Source of the DNA: a virus
Strand: one strand, 5' to 3'
DNA length: 28,470 nt
IMG/VR virus record: IMGVR_UViG_3300025141_000558
Coordinates: 1 to 28,470 of that record
Part shown: in pieces, positions 1 through 7,712 of the stretch
Numbering within the stretch: position 1 is the stretch's first letter
Layout: each line of letters opens with the position of its first letter
Notes under the pieces: generated by a model
The model's database searches: none
Told to the model about the DNA's origin: nothing
What the model saw: the letters and a program-made list of their open reading frames with translations, nothing else
Program-made: the position numbers and the translations under genes

Positions 1-274
1 CGTTTGCGGCCACTTGTGCTGCCATATAAGATTTGCCCGTGCTCTCAAGGCCCGCAAGTTCCGAGACTTTTCCGACAGGAATACCGGCCACCTTACCCTT
101 GCAGACAATAGAGTCTAACCAGCGAGAGCCGGTCGGGATCCATTCCTTCACTTCTGTCGGGTTTTCGCCTGTGAGATCATGCGCGACATTTCGGCCGGCT
201 TTCTTGTTAACTAGGGTCATTAGGTCTTGCATAGATACACGACCAGCTTTGGGTTCTTTGGCTTTTCTAGCCAT
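1..274 (-). CDS. RecA/UvsX-like recombinase, N-terminal part (cut by window edge)
   Basis: Only the first 91 codons are in the window; the gene continues past the left edge. The start is ATG at 274, preceded by a strong Shine-Dalgarno AAGGAGG four bases upstream. The N-terminus is basic, then a RecA-type lead-in (IPTGSRWLDS, residues 46-55; GIPVGKVSEL, 64-73) runs into a Walker A P-loop GLESTGKS at residues 75-82, matching the GPESSGKT loop of RecA. Proteins of this family form ATP-driven filaments on ssDNA and carry out strand exchange; in T4 the counterpart is UvsX, which works with gp32. Here the gene directly follows a gp32-like ssDNA-binding protein, which supports a recombination-replication role. 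The P-loop looks closer to RecA than to T4 UvsX. The catalytic glutamate, Walker B and DNA loops are off-window, so a RadA/DnaB-like RecA-fold ATPase is not fully excluded. Confidence 0.85.
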   Translation of the reverse strand, partial: MARKAKEPKAGRVSMQDLMTLVNKKAGRNVAHDLTGENPTEVKEWIPTGSRWLDSIVCKGKVAGIPVGKVSELAGLESTGKSYMAAQVAAN

Positions 275-285
275 TCTGCCTCCTT

Positions 286-322
286 AAAAAGTGCGGCACC
301 CTATTTTCCCGACCGGGGTGCC
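286..322 (-). terminator. Hairpin plus short U-run between SSB and recombinase genes
   Basis: A 7-bp stem GGCACCC/GGGTGCC (295-301 with 316-322) encloses a 14-nt loop. In the transcript it is followed by GCAC and then five U (286-290). The U-run abuts the Shine-Dalgarno of the recombinase gene, so this may be a weak or partial terminator or attenuator that sets the SSB to recombinase ratio, not a full stop. The large loop and the 4-nt gap before the U-run make it a weak candidate. Confidence 0.35.
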
Positions 323-340
323 AGCGGTCTCACGCAAACC

Positions 341-1105
341 TTACTTAGTCGCAATTAGCTCATCAAACGCTCGGTCCACGTCGCTCTTGGCATTTCCGTA
401 TTTCGCGGTTTCCTTCGAACGTGATTCAGCGCTTCCGTTTCCCGACAACTGTTCATCAAGAATAGCGTCGATCTGCTCCGGAGTATGGCGCTCAAAAAGA
501 GAGCCAAGAACAGGAATACCATCAAGGAGGGCAGAGATAGCTTCCTTATCCTCCAAAAGCGGGGAAGTATTACGGCGCATTTTCAGGTTTGTCTGCGGGT
601 ATGCCCCCGGTGTGGTGGGCTTTGTGTAGGTTAGGGCAATATCGGTCCCCTCCAGAGGATCGGTGATATCGCCATAATCAGGATCTAGAATATATCCTAG
701 AAGATTTTCGTATGCGCGCTTTCCGTAGCCATAGATCTTGACTCCTTCATCTTCTCGGCCGCGTACTACCACGGGAGAGAAATAGCGTGCACGAACGAAC
801 AAAGACTTAGCAAGCTTCTTACTCTCTTCGTCGTTATTACTGGTGCCTTCCTTCCATAAGGCGGAAGCAAATTCACAGATGGGGCAATCTTCCCCATAGT
901 TGCGCTTGGGACAAACGATCCCTCCCCGGTGCTCTCCCACATTATAGTGGAAGTGCATTTCCTTTAGAGGATCTCCGTCAGCAGAGGGAACGATACGGAT
1001 ATCTTGATCGCCCTCATCCGGCTTAAACCAAGCCGATTGCTCCTTATCATACTCACCTCGTAGTTGAGAGAGCTTCTTTCTCATTAAGTCCATATTGATT
1101 GACAT
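341..1105 (-). CDS. gp32-like single-stranded DNA-binding protein
   Basis: Likely the replication/recombination SSB that coats ssDNA, 254 aa from the chosen start (T4 gp32 is about 300 aa). The ATG at 1105 is preferred to upstream in-frame starts because AAGGAG (1114-1119) sits eight bases before it and a promoter lies just upstream; the 27 codons before it would overlap that promoter. A zinc-binding set resembling gp32 is visible: His53 or His59, Cys65, Cys74 and Cys77 (C-x8-C-x2-C). An OB-fold-like core follows with basic and aromatic residues (for example YGYGKRAY, 125-132). The C-terminus (about 204-254) is Ser/Lys/Glu-rich and ends in an acidic, hydrophobic tail (DVDRAFDELIATK), the region through which gp32 recruits replication partners. 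It sits between the polymerase/tubulin-like pair and the RecA-like gene. It probably heads its own transcript. Confidence 0.85.
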   Translation of the reverse strand: MSINMDLMRKKLSQLRGEYDKEQSAWFKPDEGDQDIRIVPSADGDPLKEMHFHYNVGEHRGGIVCPKRNYGEDCPICEFASALWKEGTSNNDEESKKLAKSLFVRARYFSPVVVRGREDEGVKIYGYGKRAYENLLGYILDPDYGDITDPLEGTDIALTYTKPTTPGAYPQTNLKMRRNTSPLLEDKEAISALLDGIPVLGSLFERHTPEQIDAILDEQLSGNGSAESRSKETAKYGNAKSDVDRAFDELIATK

Positions 1106-1157
1106 TAGTTTTTCTCCTTGTTTGTTTGTAAAGTATACCAAGCGTTCCTTAGTATCT

Positions 1158-1186
1158 AATGTAACACTCTTGCTCGAACATGTCAA
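1158..1186 (-). promoter_or_regulatory. Sigma70-type promoter for the SSB gene
   Basis: On the coding strand a perfect -35 box TTGACA (1181-1186) is followed after exactly 17 nt by TACATT (1158-1163), a 4/6 match to TATAAT. The -35 overlaps the stop codon of the upstream gene. The leader to the SSB ATG is about 50 nt and contains AAGGAG. It is the only convincing host-type promoter I found in the window and fits early or middle expression of the SSB and recombinase genes apart from late virion genes. Confidence 0.7.
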
Positions 1187-2028
1187 GAGTTATTTTGTCT
1201 TTGTATCGCGTTTGTGTGGGCCACGACATACCCAAAATCATTGTGTGGTGTTTCGTAGATAGCATACGAAAGTTTACGAAATGCGTTTGATGACTTCTTC
1301 TTCAAAGCGTCTACTATCTTTCTGTGTAGGAGGCCTTCTTGGGCCAATCTTTCCTCATTTATACATAAATAATAACACAGATCACGCTGTACGTCAAGCT
1401 CAAAAAACCATTTTTCTTCTAAATTCTTCACATTTAATATCCCAATGGAGCGAATGCGATTTATTTCTGCTGGCTTTGCCACTTGTCCGATTTCAGGCTC
1501 TGCATGCATGAAGTAGTTAAGATAATGAGTGGCCGCAAAAATGGACCCATTCAGCGTATCATAATAGCCCTTGATGGGAACATCTCCGATGCTTCTCTCA
1601 ATCTCCAGATTAGAAAAAACAGTGAAAGAATTAAAAACGCCTGAGCGAGTATACTCTTGGAGTACTCCGAACGTAACATTTTCTATCAACTTGCGCTCGC
1701 CCGTCACAAGCTCTATATCTGGCTTCACGTAAAAAATATCAATCTTATGGCTTTTTATCTGCTGAAGGATTCCCAATGAATAGTTGGAGCTATAAGAAGT
1801 CCCAACTATAAAAACCTGGACATGCTCTTTAAGGTTCTTGAAAAGTTTCTTAAGGTCTGGAGTGTTTTCGTCATATTCTTCGGGAGTGGAAAATGACTTA
1901 AGTTTAAAGGACTGGGGGGTGTCCTCTTCAAGAGAACTTCCTAACTCGTATACATCATATTGAGAAATATCTTTGAATTTGCGAGCGATGGCTGAGGCGC
2001 CATTTCCAATGCCGATTATTGAGATCAT
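1183..2028 (-). CDS. Divergent protein, possibly tubulin/FtsZ-like
   Basis: Protein of 281 aa whose ATG overlaps the polymerase stop (ATGA), so translation is coupled to it. The N-terminus IIGIGNGASAIA (residues 4-15) resembles the first glycine loop of FtsZ (GxGGGGSNA), followed by a strand like FtsZ's second (YDVYELG, 24-30). A segment VFIVGTSYSSNYSLG (72-86) stands where FtsZ has its GGGTGTG signature. It is followed by a helix, a strand DIFYVKPD (97-104), a helix and FTVFSNLEIE (135-144), in the order of FtsZ's GTPase domain (PF..EG.RR then LIVIPND). The canonical GGGTGTG and the NxDxxD T7-loop signature are absent, and the protein is shorter than FtsZ. It could therefore be a degenerate phage tubulin, a nucleotide-free homologue or an unrelated Rossmann-like protein. 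Function unknown; neighbours suggest a link to replication or DNA placement. Confidence 0.45.
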   Translation of the reverse strand: MISIIGIGNGASAIARKFKDISQYDVYELGSSLEEDTPQSFKLKSFSTPEEYDENTPDLKKLFKNLKEHVQVFIVGTSYSSNYSLGILQQIKSHKIDIFYVKPDIELVTGERKLIENVTFGVLQEYTRSGVFNSFTVFSNLEIERSIGDVPIKGYYDTLNGSIFAATHYLNYFMHAEPEIGQVAKPAEINRIRSIGILNVKNLEEKWFFELDVQRDLCYYLCINEERLAQEGLLHRKIVDALKKKSSNAFRKLSYAIYETPHNDFGYVVAHTNAIQRQNNS

Positions 2029-3212
2029 AGGGATAGATCCTCTAAATCATAGTAATTCTTTCCTACCTTCAAATTAACCATAAATGTACCTAGGCGATTG
2101 TTGGCAAAAGTTCTTTTAATCTCTTCTACTGCTTCCCGGTCTTCATCTGCAAAGTCAATCACTATTTCATCGTGTACAATATGTGACACAAAAGATTTCC
2201 TTCCTTCCAATAATCTGTCTATCGCAAGTGCGCGCTCGTTAACTAGGTCGGCGGTGGTGCTTTGAATTAAGTAGTTGAATGCCTTGCGCGGCTCCACTTT
2301 GATGTGGCGGCCGAATACAGTACTAATATAACCACCATCGTAGCAAGTGTCAAGTACTTTTTGGCGATTATAATAAGGAGTAACAATAGCCGTAGACTCT
2401 GGGTTATAAAGCCACGCAAAAAATATCGTCTTTGCTTCGGAGCGATCTATCTCTAATCTCTTGAACACGTTCGCCACGTTCCATTGATGAATGTCGTTCT
2501 TGGGTTGTTCTTCGCCACTGAGAGCCAGCAGGGTGCGAATTTCGGCACCATTATAATCTAACGAAAGAAACCAATCATGATGAGGCTTCAGTATTTTGCG
2601 CAACTCCTTCTTCATTGTTAGAATAGGGAAGGAATGGGGACTCGTTGCCAGCCGGCCAGTAACGGTTCCAAATAAATTATAATCAATATAAGCCGTACTT
2701 TTTACTAATTTCTGTACAGAAGCGCGAGTACCAGAACTATAAAAAAGATTTTTACAATTATCCGTATTTACATTTAACGTCTGGTATTTCAATTTGTGCA
2801 GAAATTTTTGCATGTGATCCAGGTGGCCGTAGTTCTCCGGAGACGCAAAGTTTGCAAACACATGTTCGGTTATTTTGTTTTTAACTTCTAGAAATTGGGT
2901 CAAGAAGTCATAGGGAACTAAATCAAAGAAGCAGTGGTCCCGAAAATCTATTTTGGCTATTTCAAACGACTTTTTAAATGCATGCATTTTTCGGCGGGCG
3001 GCTTCCCATTCGGGGACCAAGTCTTCGGGGCATGCCTCACCCAAAGGAAGCCCCCCACATCGCAACCATGCATATTCAATAGCTGGATCTTTAAGGGAGC
3101 CTGTGTATTTCCACGTTCTTTGCAGATTCGAAGGGATCCCGTCGAAGTGCAAAGCTCCGTCCACATAGATCCCAAGACACTGCTCTTTATCATCTACTGA
3201 TTGAAAATACAC
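2025..3212 (-). CDS. Family A DNA polymerase, polymerase domain only
   Basis: DNA-directed DNA polymerase of the Pol I/T7 family, 395 aa. Motif A is DYNGAEIR with catalytic Asp219. The O-helix R257-x3-K261-x3-F265-x3-Y269 matches the Pol I residues Arg754, Lys758, Phe762 and Tyr766. IQSTTADL (316-323) corresponds to the IQGTAAD helix, and motif C is VHDE with Asp348 and Glu349. TVTGRLATSPHS (183-194) matches the conserved TGRLSS segment. There is no 3'-5' exonuclease domain (T7 polymerase is about 700 aa), and the region between O-helix and GYISTVFGR (294-302) is shorter than in Pol I. The start is GTG at 3212, with GAGG six bases upstream; it lies eight bases after the preceding gene's stop. 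Catalytic residues look intact, so it is probably active. A proofreading exonuclease could be encoded elsewhere. T4 itself uses a family B enzyme. Confidence 0.92.
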   Translation of the reverse strand: MYFQSVDDKEQCLGIYVDGALHFDGIPSNLQRTWKYTGSLKDPAIEYAWLRCGGLPLGEACPEDLVPEWEAARRKMHAFKKSFEIAKIDFRDHCFFDLVPYDFLTQFLEVKNKITEHVFANFASPENYGHLDHMQKFLHKLKYQTLNVNTDNCKNLFYSSGTRASVQKLVKSTAYIDYNLFGTVTGRLATSPHSFPILTMKKELRKILKPHHDWFLSLDYNGAEIRTLLALSGEEQPKNDIHQWNVANVFKRLEIDRSEAKTIFFAWLYNPESTAIVTPYYNRQKVLDTCYDGGYISTVFGRHIKVEPRKAFNYLIQSTTADLVNERALAIDRLLEGRKSFVSHIVHDEIVIDFADEDREAVEEIKRTFANNRLGTFMVNLKVGKNYYDLEDLSL

Positions 3213-3220
3213 TGCGGCCC

Positions 3221-4420
3221 TCAGCGCTGCTGTTTTGCATGCTTGTCTTTAATATACCCTAATGAGCCGCGATAGTCAAATGGTTTGTTCAAAATATTTT
3301 CAAAACTGTCAAGCGCCTTCCCAAAATCATAACTGGCCATTTCCACGCAGTCATCAATAATGTATGCTTGCTCTGATTCCGTAAATTGGGACTCTTCTTC
3401 AAAAAAGCGAATCTTGCAGTAAAGCTGCAAAAAATACTCGTCCGTATATTGTTCAAAAAAGGCGGTCGGTGTGTACTTGCGAGGTACGACGATTTTGATA
3501 GCTCCCGGCATCTCGGCACAATCGACAGGTTCATATAGGTGATCTTGGCGCGCTTCCTGGTAAAGGTTGTAGAATGTATTTTTAAATGATTGAAAATAGA
3601 GGCGATGGACTTTCTGGTAAGCGCCTCTCAGCACTTCGTTCGTCGAGGTCATTCCGTAAACCCGCGCATATTCCAGCATGCGTGGGGAGCCGATATCTGC
3701 CACCATTCTCCATGGAATCATCTTATCTACCATAAATCCATAACTGCGGCATGCATTTAGATAAAATTCCCAGTTTAAGCTGTTATAAAACTTTTCGATT
3801 TTTTCTACGTCATCGTTGGGATCGATATCTGCGATTTCTACTACGAGGCCGCTCACATTGATGGGACAAAAATTGCTTTTAACATAGGCCGGCATCGTGA
3901 ACGGATTTTTGCGTGCGCTTTTCTCCAACATGGGCATCACTTTTAAAATAAGCTGATCAAAATTAGTAATATTGGCGCGCTCTTGATTTAAAAGACTTGC
4001 TAACGTAGCTTTATATATAAGAAGATGTTGCGTATACAGGTGGGTGGGGTTTTGGTATGACTTAAAGATCCGAAGTTTTGAAAGAAAGGGGTCTGCTGGA
4101 TTAATCTGGCCGTTCATAATACACTTTGTAAATTGGTTATTAAGGGCGTTGAATGCATCCACCACAAAGTTAAGCGCCGATTGGGCGCCGCCATCGCTAA
4201 TGGTAGCGTGGAATTTCTCCAGCGGGGCAATCGTGCTATAGGGAACCATCGGCACAAAATGGAATTTGGTAACGCGCCCATAAAGATGTTTCTCGGCAAA
4301 ATTAAAGTCCATTAAATTCTTATAATCTGGATTTGCTGTGTCATATTTATAAATAAGGCGTTTTGAAAAGATTTTTTCGGCTCCGTCCTCGGGCGTCTTG
4401 CCTACATACCAATCACTCAT
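3221..4420 (-). CDS. Uncharacterised protein between hub and polymerase genes
   Basis: Protein of 399 aa that I do not recognise. The ATG at 4420 is chosen because it overlaps the stop of the hub gene as ATGA; an in-frame ATG six codons earlier (4438) is less likely. It is rich in Tyr, Phe and Asn, without signal peptide, membrane segment or obvious catalytic motif. Much of it looks helical, including a stretch around residues 195-260 that contains MIPWRM and a C-terminal part with EEESQFTESEQAYIID. Position, immediately after the tail-hub gene and tightly coupled to it, suggests a virion or tail-assembly protein. It also directly precedes the polymerase, so a replication role cannot be excluded. 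Reading frame and coupling are solid; function is unknown. Confidence 0.7.
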   Translation of the reverse strand: MSDWYVGKTPEDGAEKIFSKRLIYKYDTANPDYKNLMDFNFAEKHLYGRVTKFHFVPMVPYSTIAPLEKFHATISDGGAQSALNFVVDAFNALNNQFTKCIMNGQINPADPFLSKLRIFKSYQNPTHLYTQHLLIYKATLASLLNQERANITNFDQLILKVMPMLEKSARKNPFTMPAYVKSNFCPINVSGLVVEIADIDPNDDVEKIEKFYNSLNWEFYLNACRSYGFMVDKMIPWRMVADIGSPRMLEYARVYGMTSTNEVLRGAYQKVHRLYFQSFKNTFYNLYQEARQDHLYEPVDCAEMPGAIKIVVPRKYTPTAFFEQYTDEYFLQLYCKIRFFEEESQFTESEQAYIIDDCVEMASYDFGKALDSFENILNKPFDYRGSLGYIKDKHAKQQR

Positions 4421-7400
4421 ACCCACGTGGACTCCCAACTCTCATTCGGCTGCTGCGTGTCTGGCCGTCCGCCCTGCTGGTCCTCAGTCAACTGAGCTTC
4501 AAGCGAAGCCAAATACTTATCGCGGGCGGCCTTGCGCGCAATGCCCGCGTCAACCGGGGCGTCGGGCGGGACAGGTGGGGCGCCTTTCTTTGGTGCCGAC
4601 ACTGTAATGCTGCACTTTTTGGGGTCGGGTTTGCCGGGCTTTGATAATGCGGAACCCTTTTCGCCTGGGCCCAACTCTGCCACCCACTTAGCTGTAATGT
4701 TGGTATCTGCTCGGCCTGGGCCAAAAGAATGCTCTGAGCGAATAATCATATAGTATCCCCCGATTCCGTAGTCCGTTAGATCGTCGACTTGAAAACCTTC
4801 CTTTCGGAGATTGATCCCCATATTGGGAGCAAAGCCGCGAGGATCCACAAAGATGTACAGGCCCGGGAACGCATTTACATTCGCCCAGCAATCAATACTC
4901 ACATCATATACTTCTCGCAACTGGGCTAGACCTTTGAACCCCTGTTGCTGCCATCTTGTTTCAGCGAGGTATGGAACGTCGGTTCTTTTGAGTTGAATGT
5001 TCTTGATGTGCCCTCGATCACGCCCTAAAATATAATGCTGGACCCCAAAAAGCTGATCTTGGTTATAGTCTCCATTTTGATGTTCTACGGGTTGTGTGCG
5101 ACCAGCATAATATATCATATAATTGAGTTCTGTGTCGACCCCCGGATTAACTACGGGACTAGTCCTGTCCCCCGAAATATTTAAAATGGGTCGGAGTGCC
5201 GCCAGGGTTTCGCCGTCCAGCGGAAGTCGTGATATATGCTTGGTCTTATAATGTTTTCGATACATCTCGGTATAATAGGTAATCGGGTCGCTTGGGTCTT
5301 CTTTCTTACGTTTATACCCGCTAACGGCGGACTGATACACTCTTACACTCTGCTTTACATCTCCATTGAAACAAGTGTCATCATTTAAAAAAGTTCCCAC
5401 TAAGTTGTTCATCAGGCTGTTAAGAAACGCAGCTATGGGGAGGGTCGTCTCATCTTTTTTGAGAGTTCTCGCCGTTAGCCATTCCATAAAATAGCGCAAT
5501 GAAATCGGGAGGTCCCCCAAATTGGCAAATATTATTTCTTCGGGGTTCTCAGGGCTTACAATTTCGACAGGCCCTAATAAAACTCTATATTTCTTCCACG
5601 ATGCATATGCCGATACCAAGGCGTCAAACTCCGCTGTCAAGATATGGTCCTTTATTACGTTTTTCGTGTCTGCCGCGTTTATCTCCATCAGAAGTTTGGT
5701 GGCGTTTGATAATTTCTTGTCAATCCCCGCCATAACAACATCGATAAGATCGCTCAGATAAAAGAAAACCAATTGAGCGTTATTAGCATTCGCCACCTTT
5801 GTGTTGACATATTCAATGGCCGGCGGCTTATCTTTCTGCTGCTGGGCCGAGTTATCTTTAATATCTTCTTCAATGTTGCTGGATAGATTTGATGCTTGGG
5901 TGCCTTTAAGGGTTGCCACTGTAAGTTTGGAGCTATTCTTCATTTCATAATAAGGACCTTCCGAGTTAAAAGCTTTTAACTCGGAATGGGGCATCGATAG
6001 GTACCTAATCTTGCTTGCGCTGGAGAGGGCATTAAAAATAAATTGAAGGGAATCGCGCTTGTCTTTTTCCATCTGCTTCATGTTCTGTTTTTTGAATTCT
6101 CCCATGGCAGCGGCACTGCAATCTTCATCGAGGGATAAAAATTTTATTTTTCTTTCTAATTTGTTCTTAAAGGAGGTCTCATCACTAAAAATACTAAAGA
6201 GGGGCTCATCATAACTTTCTTCTATGTACGCCCAATACTGAATCTTGAGGGTTACGCGGCCTGTGTCGTCAAAAGAAAATTCGTGAATCGTGGGGGCTAA
6301 GTTTAGTGTAACGCAAGAGTCATTCATCGCCGTGGCGAGGCGCGAGGACACACTCCCTGGGTTAACGGGGTTGGCCCAACCTACTACAGCTTTTACTCGA
6401 TAATTCAGGTATGCCAAGTTTTCAATTTGTTGATCGCCAGGAATAACAACTGATTGGAGTACGGATTTCTGCTCAAATCTCAATTCCTCTTCCTTAACCC
6501 GTTGCGATAGCTTCTCTCCTCCCGTCTTAAGTGCCAAATCGATATAGCGGTAGCCGCCGCGGTCTTTCATCATCTCGTCGAAACTATTGGCGAATAGAGT
6601 CAAAGAGGCCTTAATGCTCTTTTTGACGGCAAAGGGGTTATTTCCTTCATAGCTAAAAGTAAAGTCCTTTATGCCGACGCCAAAGCCGCGCTTGCCCGAA
6701 CTCTTGAGGAACGTTTCCAGATCGCCAGCCGTTGCGCTCCCATCGAAATAAATCGGTTGAGATACTTCTTCTTCTTTGGGGCCCTTTCCCACCTTATACA
6801 GTTGAATACGCGGCTGCAGATTGGATAGTTCGGCCGGTGTCAGCTCGAAAAGGGTGCCCTGCGAAGGGTAAGCGGTGAGACGATTGAGGAACCCGTACGG
6901 CTCTCCGTCGGTCATGAGGCAGGCATTGGGTTCCGAGTCGTTGTTGTAAGGGAGGGGCTTGACTTCGTGTTTGTCAATTTGATCGCGGCGGATCTCCAAT
7001 AGCTTGAATATTTTAGCCAAGAGAAAGCACTGCTCTTTAAAATCAATAGTTTTGACTTGGCGTGATGCGGCTTGTTGGGCTTTGGTCCTTTTTGCGAGAG
7101 TGTTGGCGGCCGCTTTGTATTGCTTATCGCGGGCAGCTTTGTCCTGGGGGCGCGCCCAGACGTCCTCAGTATCCTTCACGTCCTCGGGATCGACTTTGGA
7201 CGTCCAATTGGGATCCTTTTTGGTGCCGATGTTATTATACTTGGCCAGGAACTGCTCATAAATCTTGGCCGCATAACTCTGAACCGTGTTGCCGGCCATG
7301 TTGTCATTCCAGTTTTGGATGGTCATTCCCGACTTAATGTCCTTGATGGCGTCCGTTATCACCGCGGCGGCAGGGCCCCACGGATCGACTCCGCTGCCAA

Positions 7401-7707
7401 ACGGACTTTCCTGGAGATGTTTTCTGTCGTTAATAGCGTCGTATGGGGTGGCGCTGTCTGCTGGATGAAACCATATCTCTTTTTTAAAATTTGTGAAAAA
7501 CTCGTGTTCTATGGCTGCGCGCAGATTATCTGCGTACCATTCCCTGGCCGTGTCGTTCTCGTCGGCGTCGGCGGGTATCAATGAAAGTTCCTCAAACTGC
7601 GCATTCTTGGACACATGACTGTGGTAGGCGACTTCGATGTCGTATTCGTCTATATTCCCTTCGGTGGAGTACTCATCATTAAAGTCATCTCGAGTAATAT
7701 AACTCAT
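4417..7707 (-). CDS. Large baseplate hub-like virion protein
   Basis: Protein of 1096 aa, the largest in the window. The N-terminal third is charged and Ala/Lys-rich. A middle block has a virion-protein character (GTLFELTPAEL, then GFGVGIKDFTFSYEG and NPFAVKKSIKA), and a further block has LPISLRYFMEWL. The last 250 residues (HYILGRDRGHIKNI, AQLREVYDV, FPGLYIFVDPRGF, GGYYMIIRSEHSF) read like the beta-rich barrel of baseplate hub proteins, where YMIIRSEHSF resembles the strand that precedes the hub's final beta sheet. The tail end is Pro/Lys-rich and probably disordered. It follows the tube-cap and LysM baseplate genes, where a hub or spike protein is expected. Start ATG 7707 lies five bases after the previous stop with no clear Shine-Dalgarno, so coupling is likely. 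Virion role fairly sure; hub identity is inference. Confidence 0.65.
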   Translation of the reverse strand: MSYITRDDFNDEYSTEGNIDEYDIEVAYHSHVSKNAQFEELSLIPADADENDTAREWYADNLRAAIEHEFFTNFKKEIWFHPADSATPYDAINDRKHLQESPFGSGVDPWGPAAAVITDAIKDIKSGMTIQNWNDNMAGNTVQSYAAKIYEQFLAKYNNIGTKKDPNWTSKVDPEDVKDTEDVWARPQDKAARDKQYKAAANTLAKRTKAQQAASRQVKTIDFKEQCFLLAKIFKLLEIRRDQIDKHEVKPLPYNNDSEPNACLMTDGEPYGFLNRLTAYPSQGTLFELTPAELSNLQPRIQLYKVGKGPKEEEVSQPIYFDGSATAGDLETFLKSSGKRGFGVGIKDFTFSYEGNNPFAVKKSIKASLTLFANSFDEMMKDRGGYRYIDLALKTGGEKLSQRVKEEELRFEQKSVLQSVVIPGDQQIENLAYLNYRVKAVVGWANPVNPGSVSSRLATAMNDSCVTLNLAPTIHEFSFDDTGRVTLKIQYWAYIEESYDEPLFSIFSDETSFKNKLERKIKFLSLDEDCSAAAMGEFKKQNMKQMEKDKRDSLQFIFNALSSASKIRYLSMPHSELKAFNSEGPYYEMKNSSKLTVATLKGTQASNLSSNIEEDIKDNSAQQQKDKPPAIEYVNTKVANANNAQLVFFYLSDLIDVVMAGIDKKLSNATKLLMEINAADTKNVIKDHILTAEFDALVSAYASWKKYRVLLGPVEIVSPENPEEIIFANLGDLPISLRYFMEWLTARTLKKDETTLPIAAFLNSLMNNLVGTFLNDDTCFNGDVKQSVRVYQSAVSGYKRKKEDPSDPITYYTEMYRKHYKTKHISRLPLDGETLAALRPILNISGDRTSPVVNPGVDTELNYMIYYAGRTQPVEHQNGDYNQDQLFGVQHYILGRDRGHIKNIQLKRTDVPYLAETRWQQQGFKGLAQLREVYDVSIDCWANVNAFPGLYIFVDPRGFAPNMGINLRKEGFQVDDLTDYGIGGYYMIIRSEHSFGPGRADTNITAKWVAELGPGEKGSALSKPGKPDPKKCSITVSAPKKGAPPVPPDAPVDAGIARKAARDKYLASLEAQLTEDQQGGRPDTQQPNESWESTWV

Positions 7708-7712
7708 TTATT

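Noticed and set aside
1106-1186. 27-codon N-terminal extension of the SSB
   Set aside because: It would be read through the promoter and Shine-Dalgarno region; the ATG at 1105 has a perfect AAGGAG at proper spacing.
7072-7584. 170-residue open frame on the plus strand
   Set aside because: Fully antisense to the hub-like gene, no ribosome-binding site, composition not protein-like; a shadow frame.
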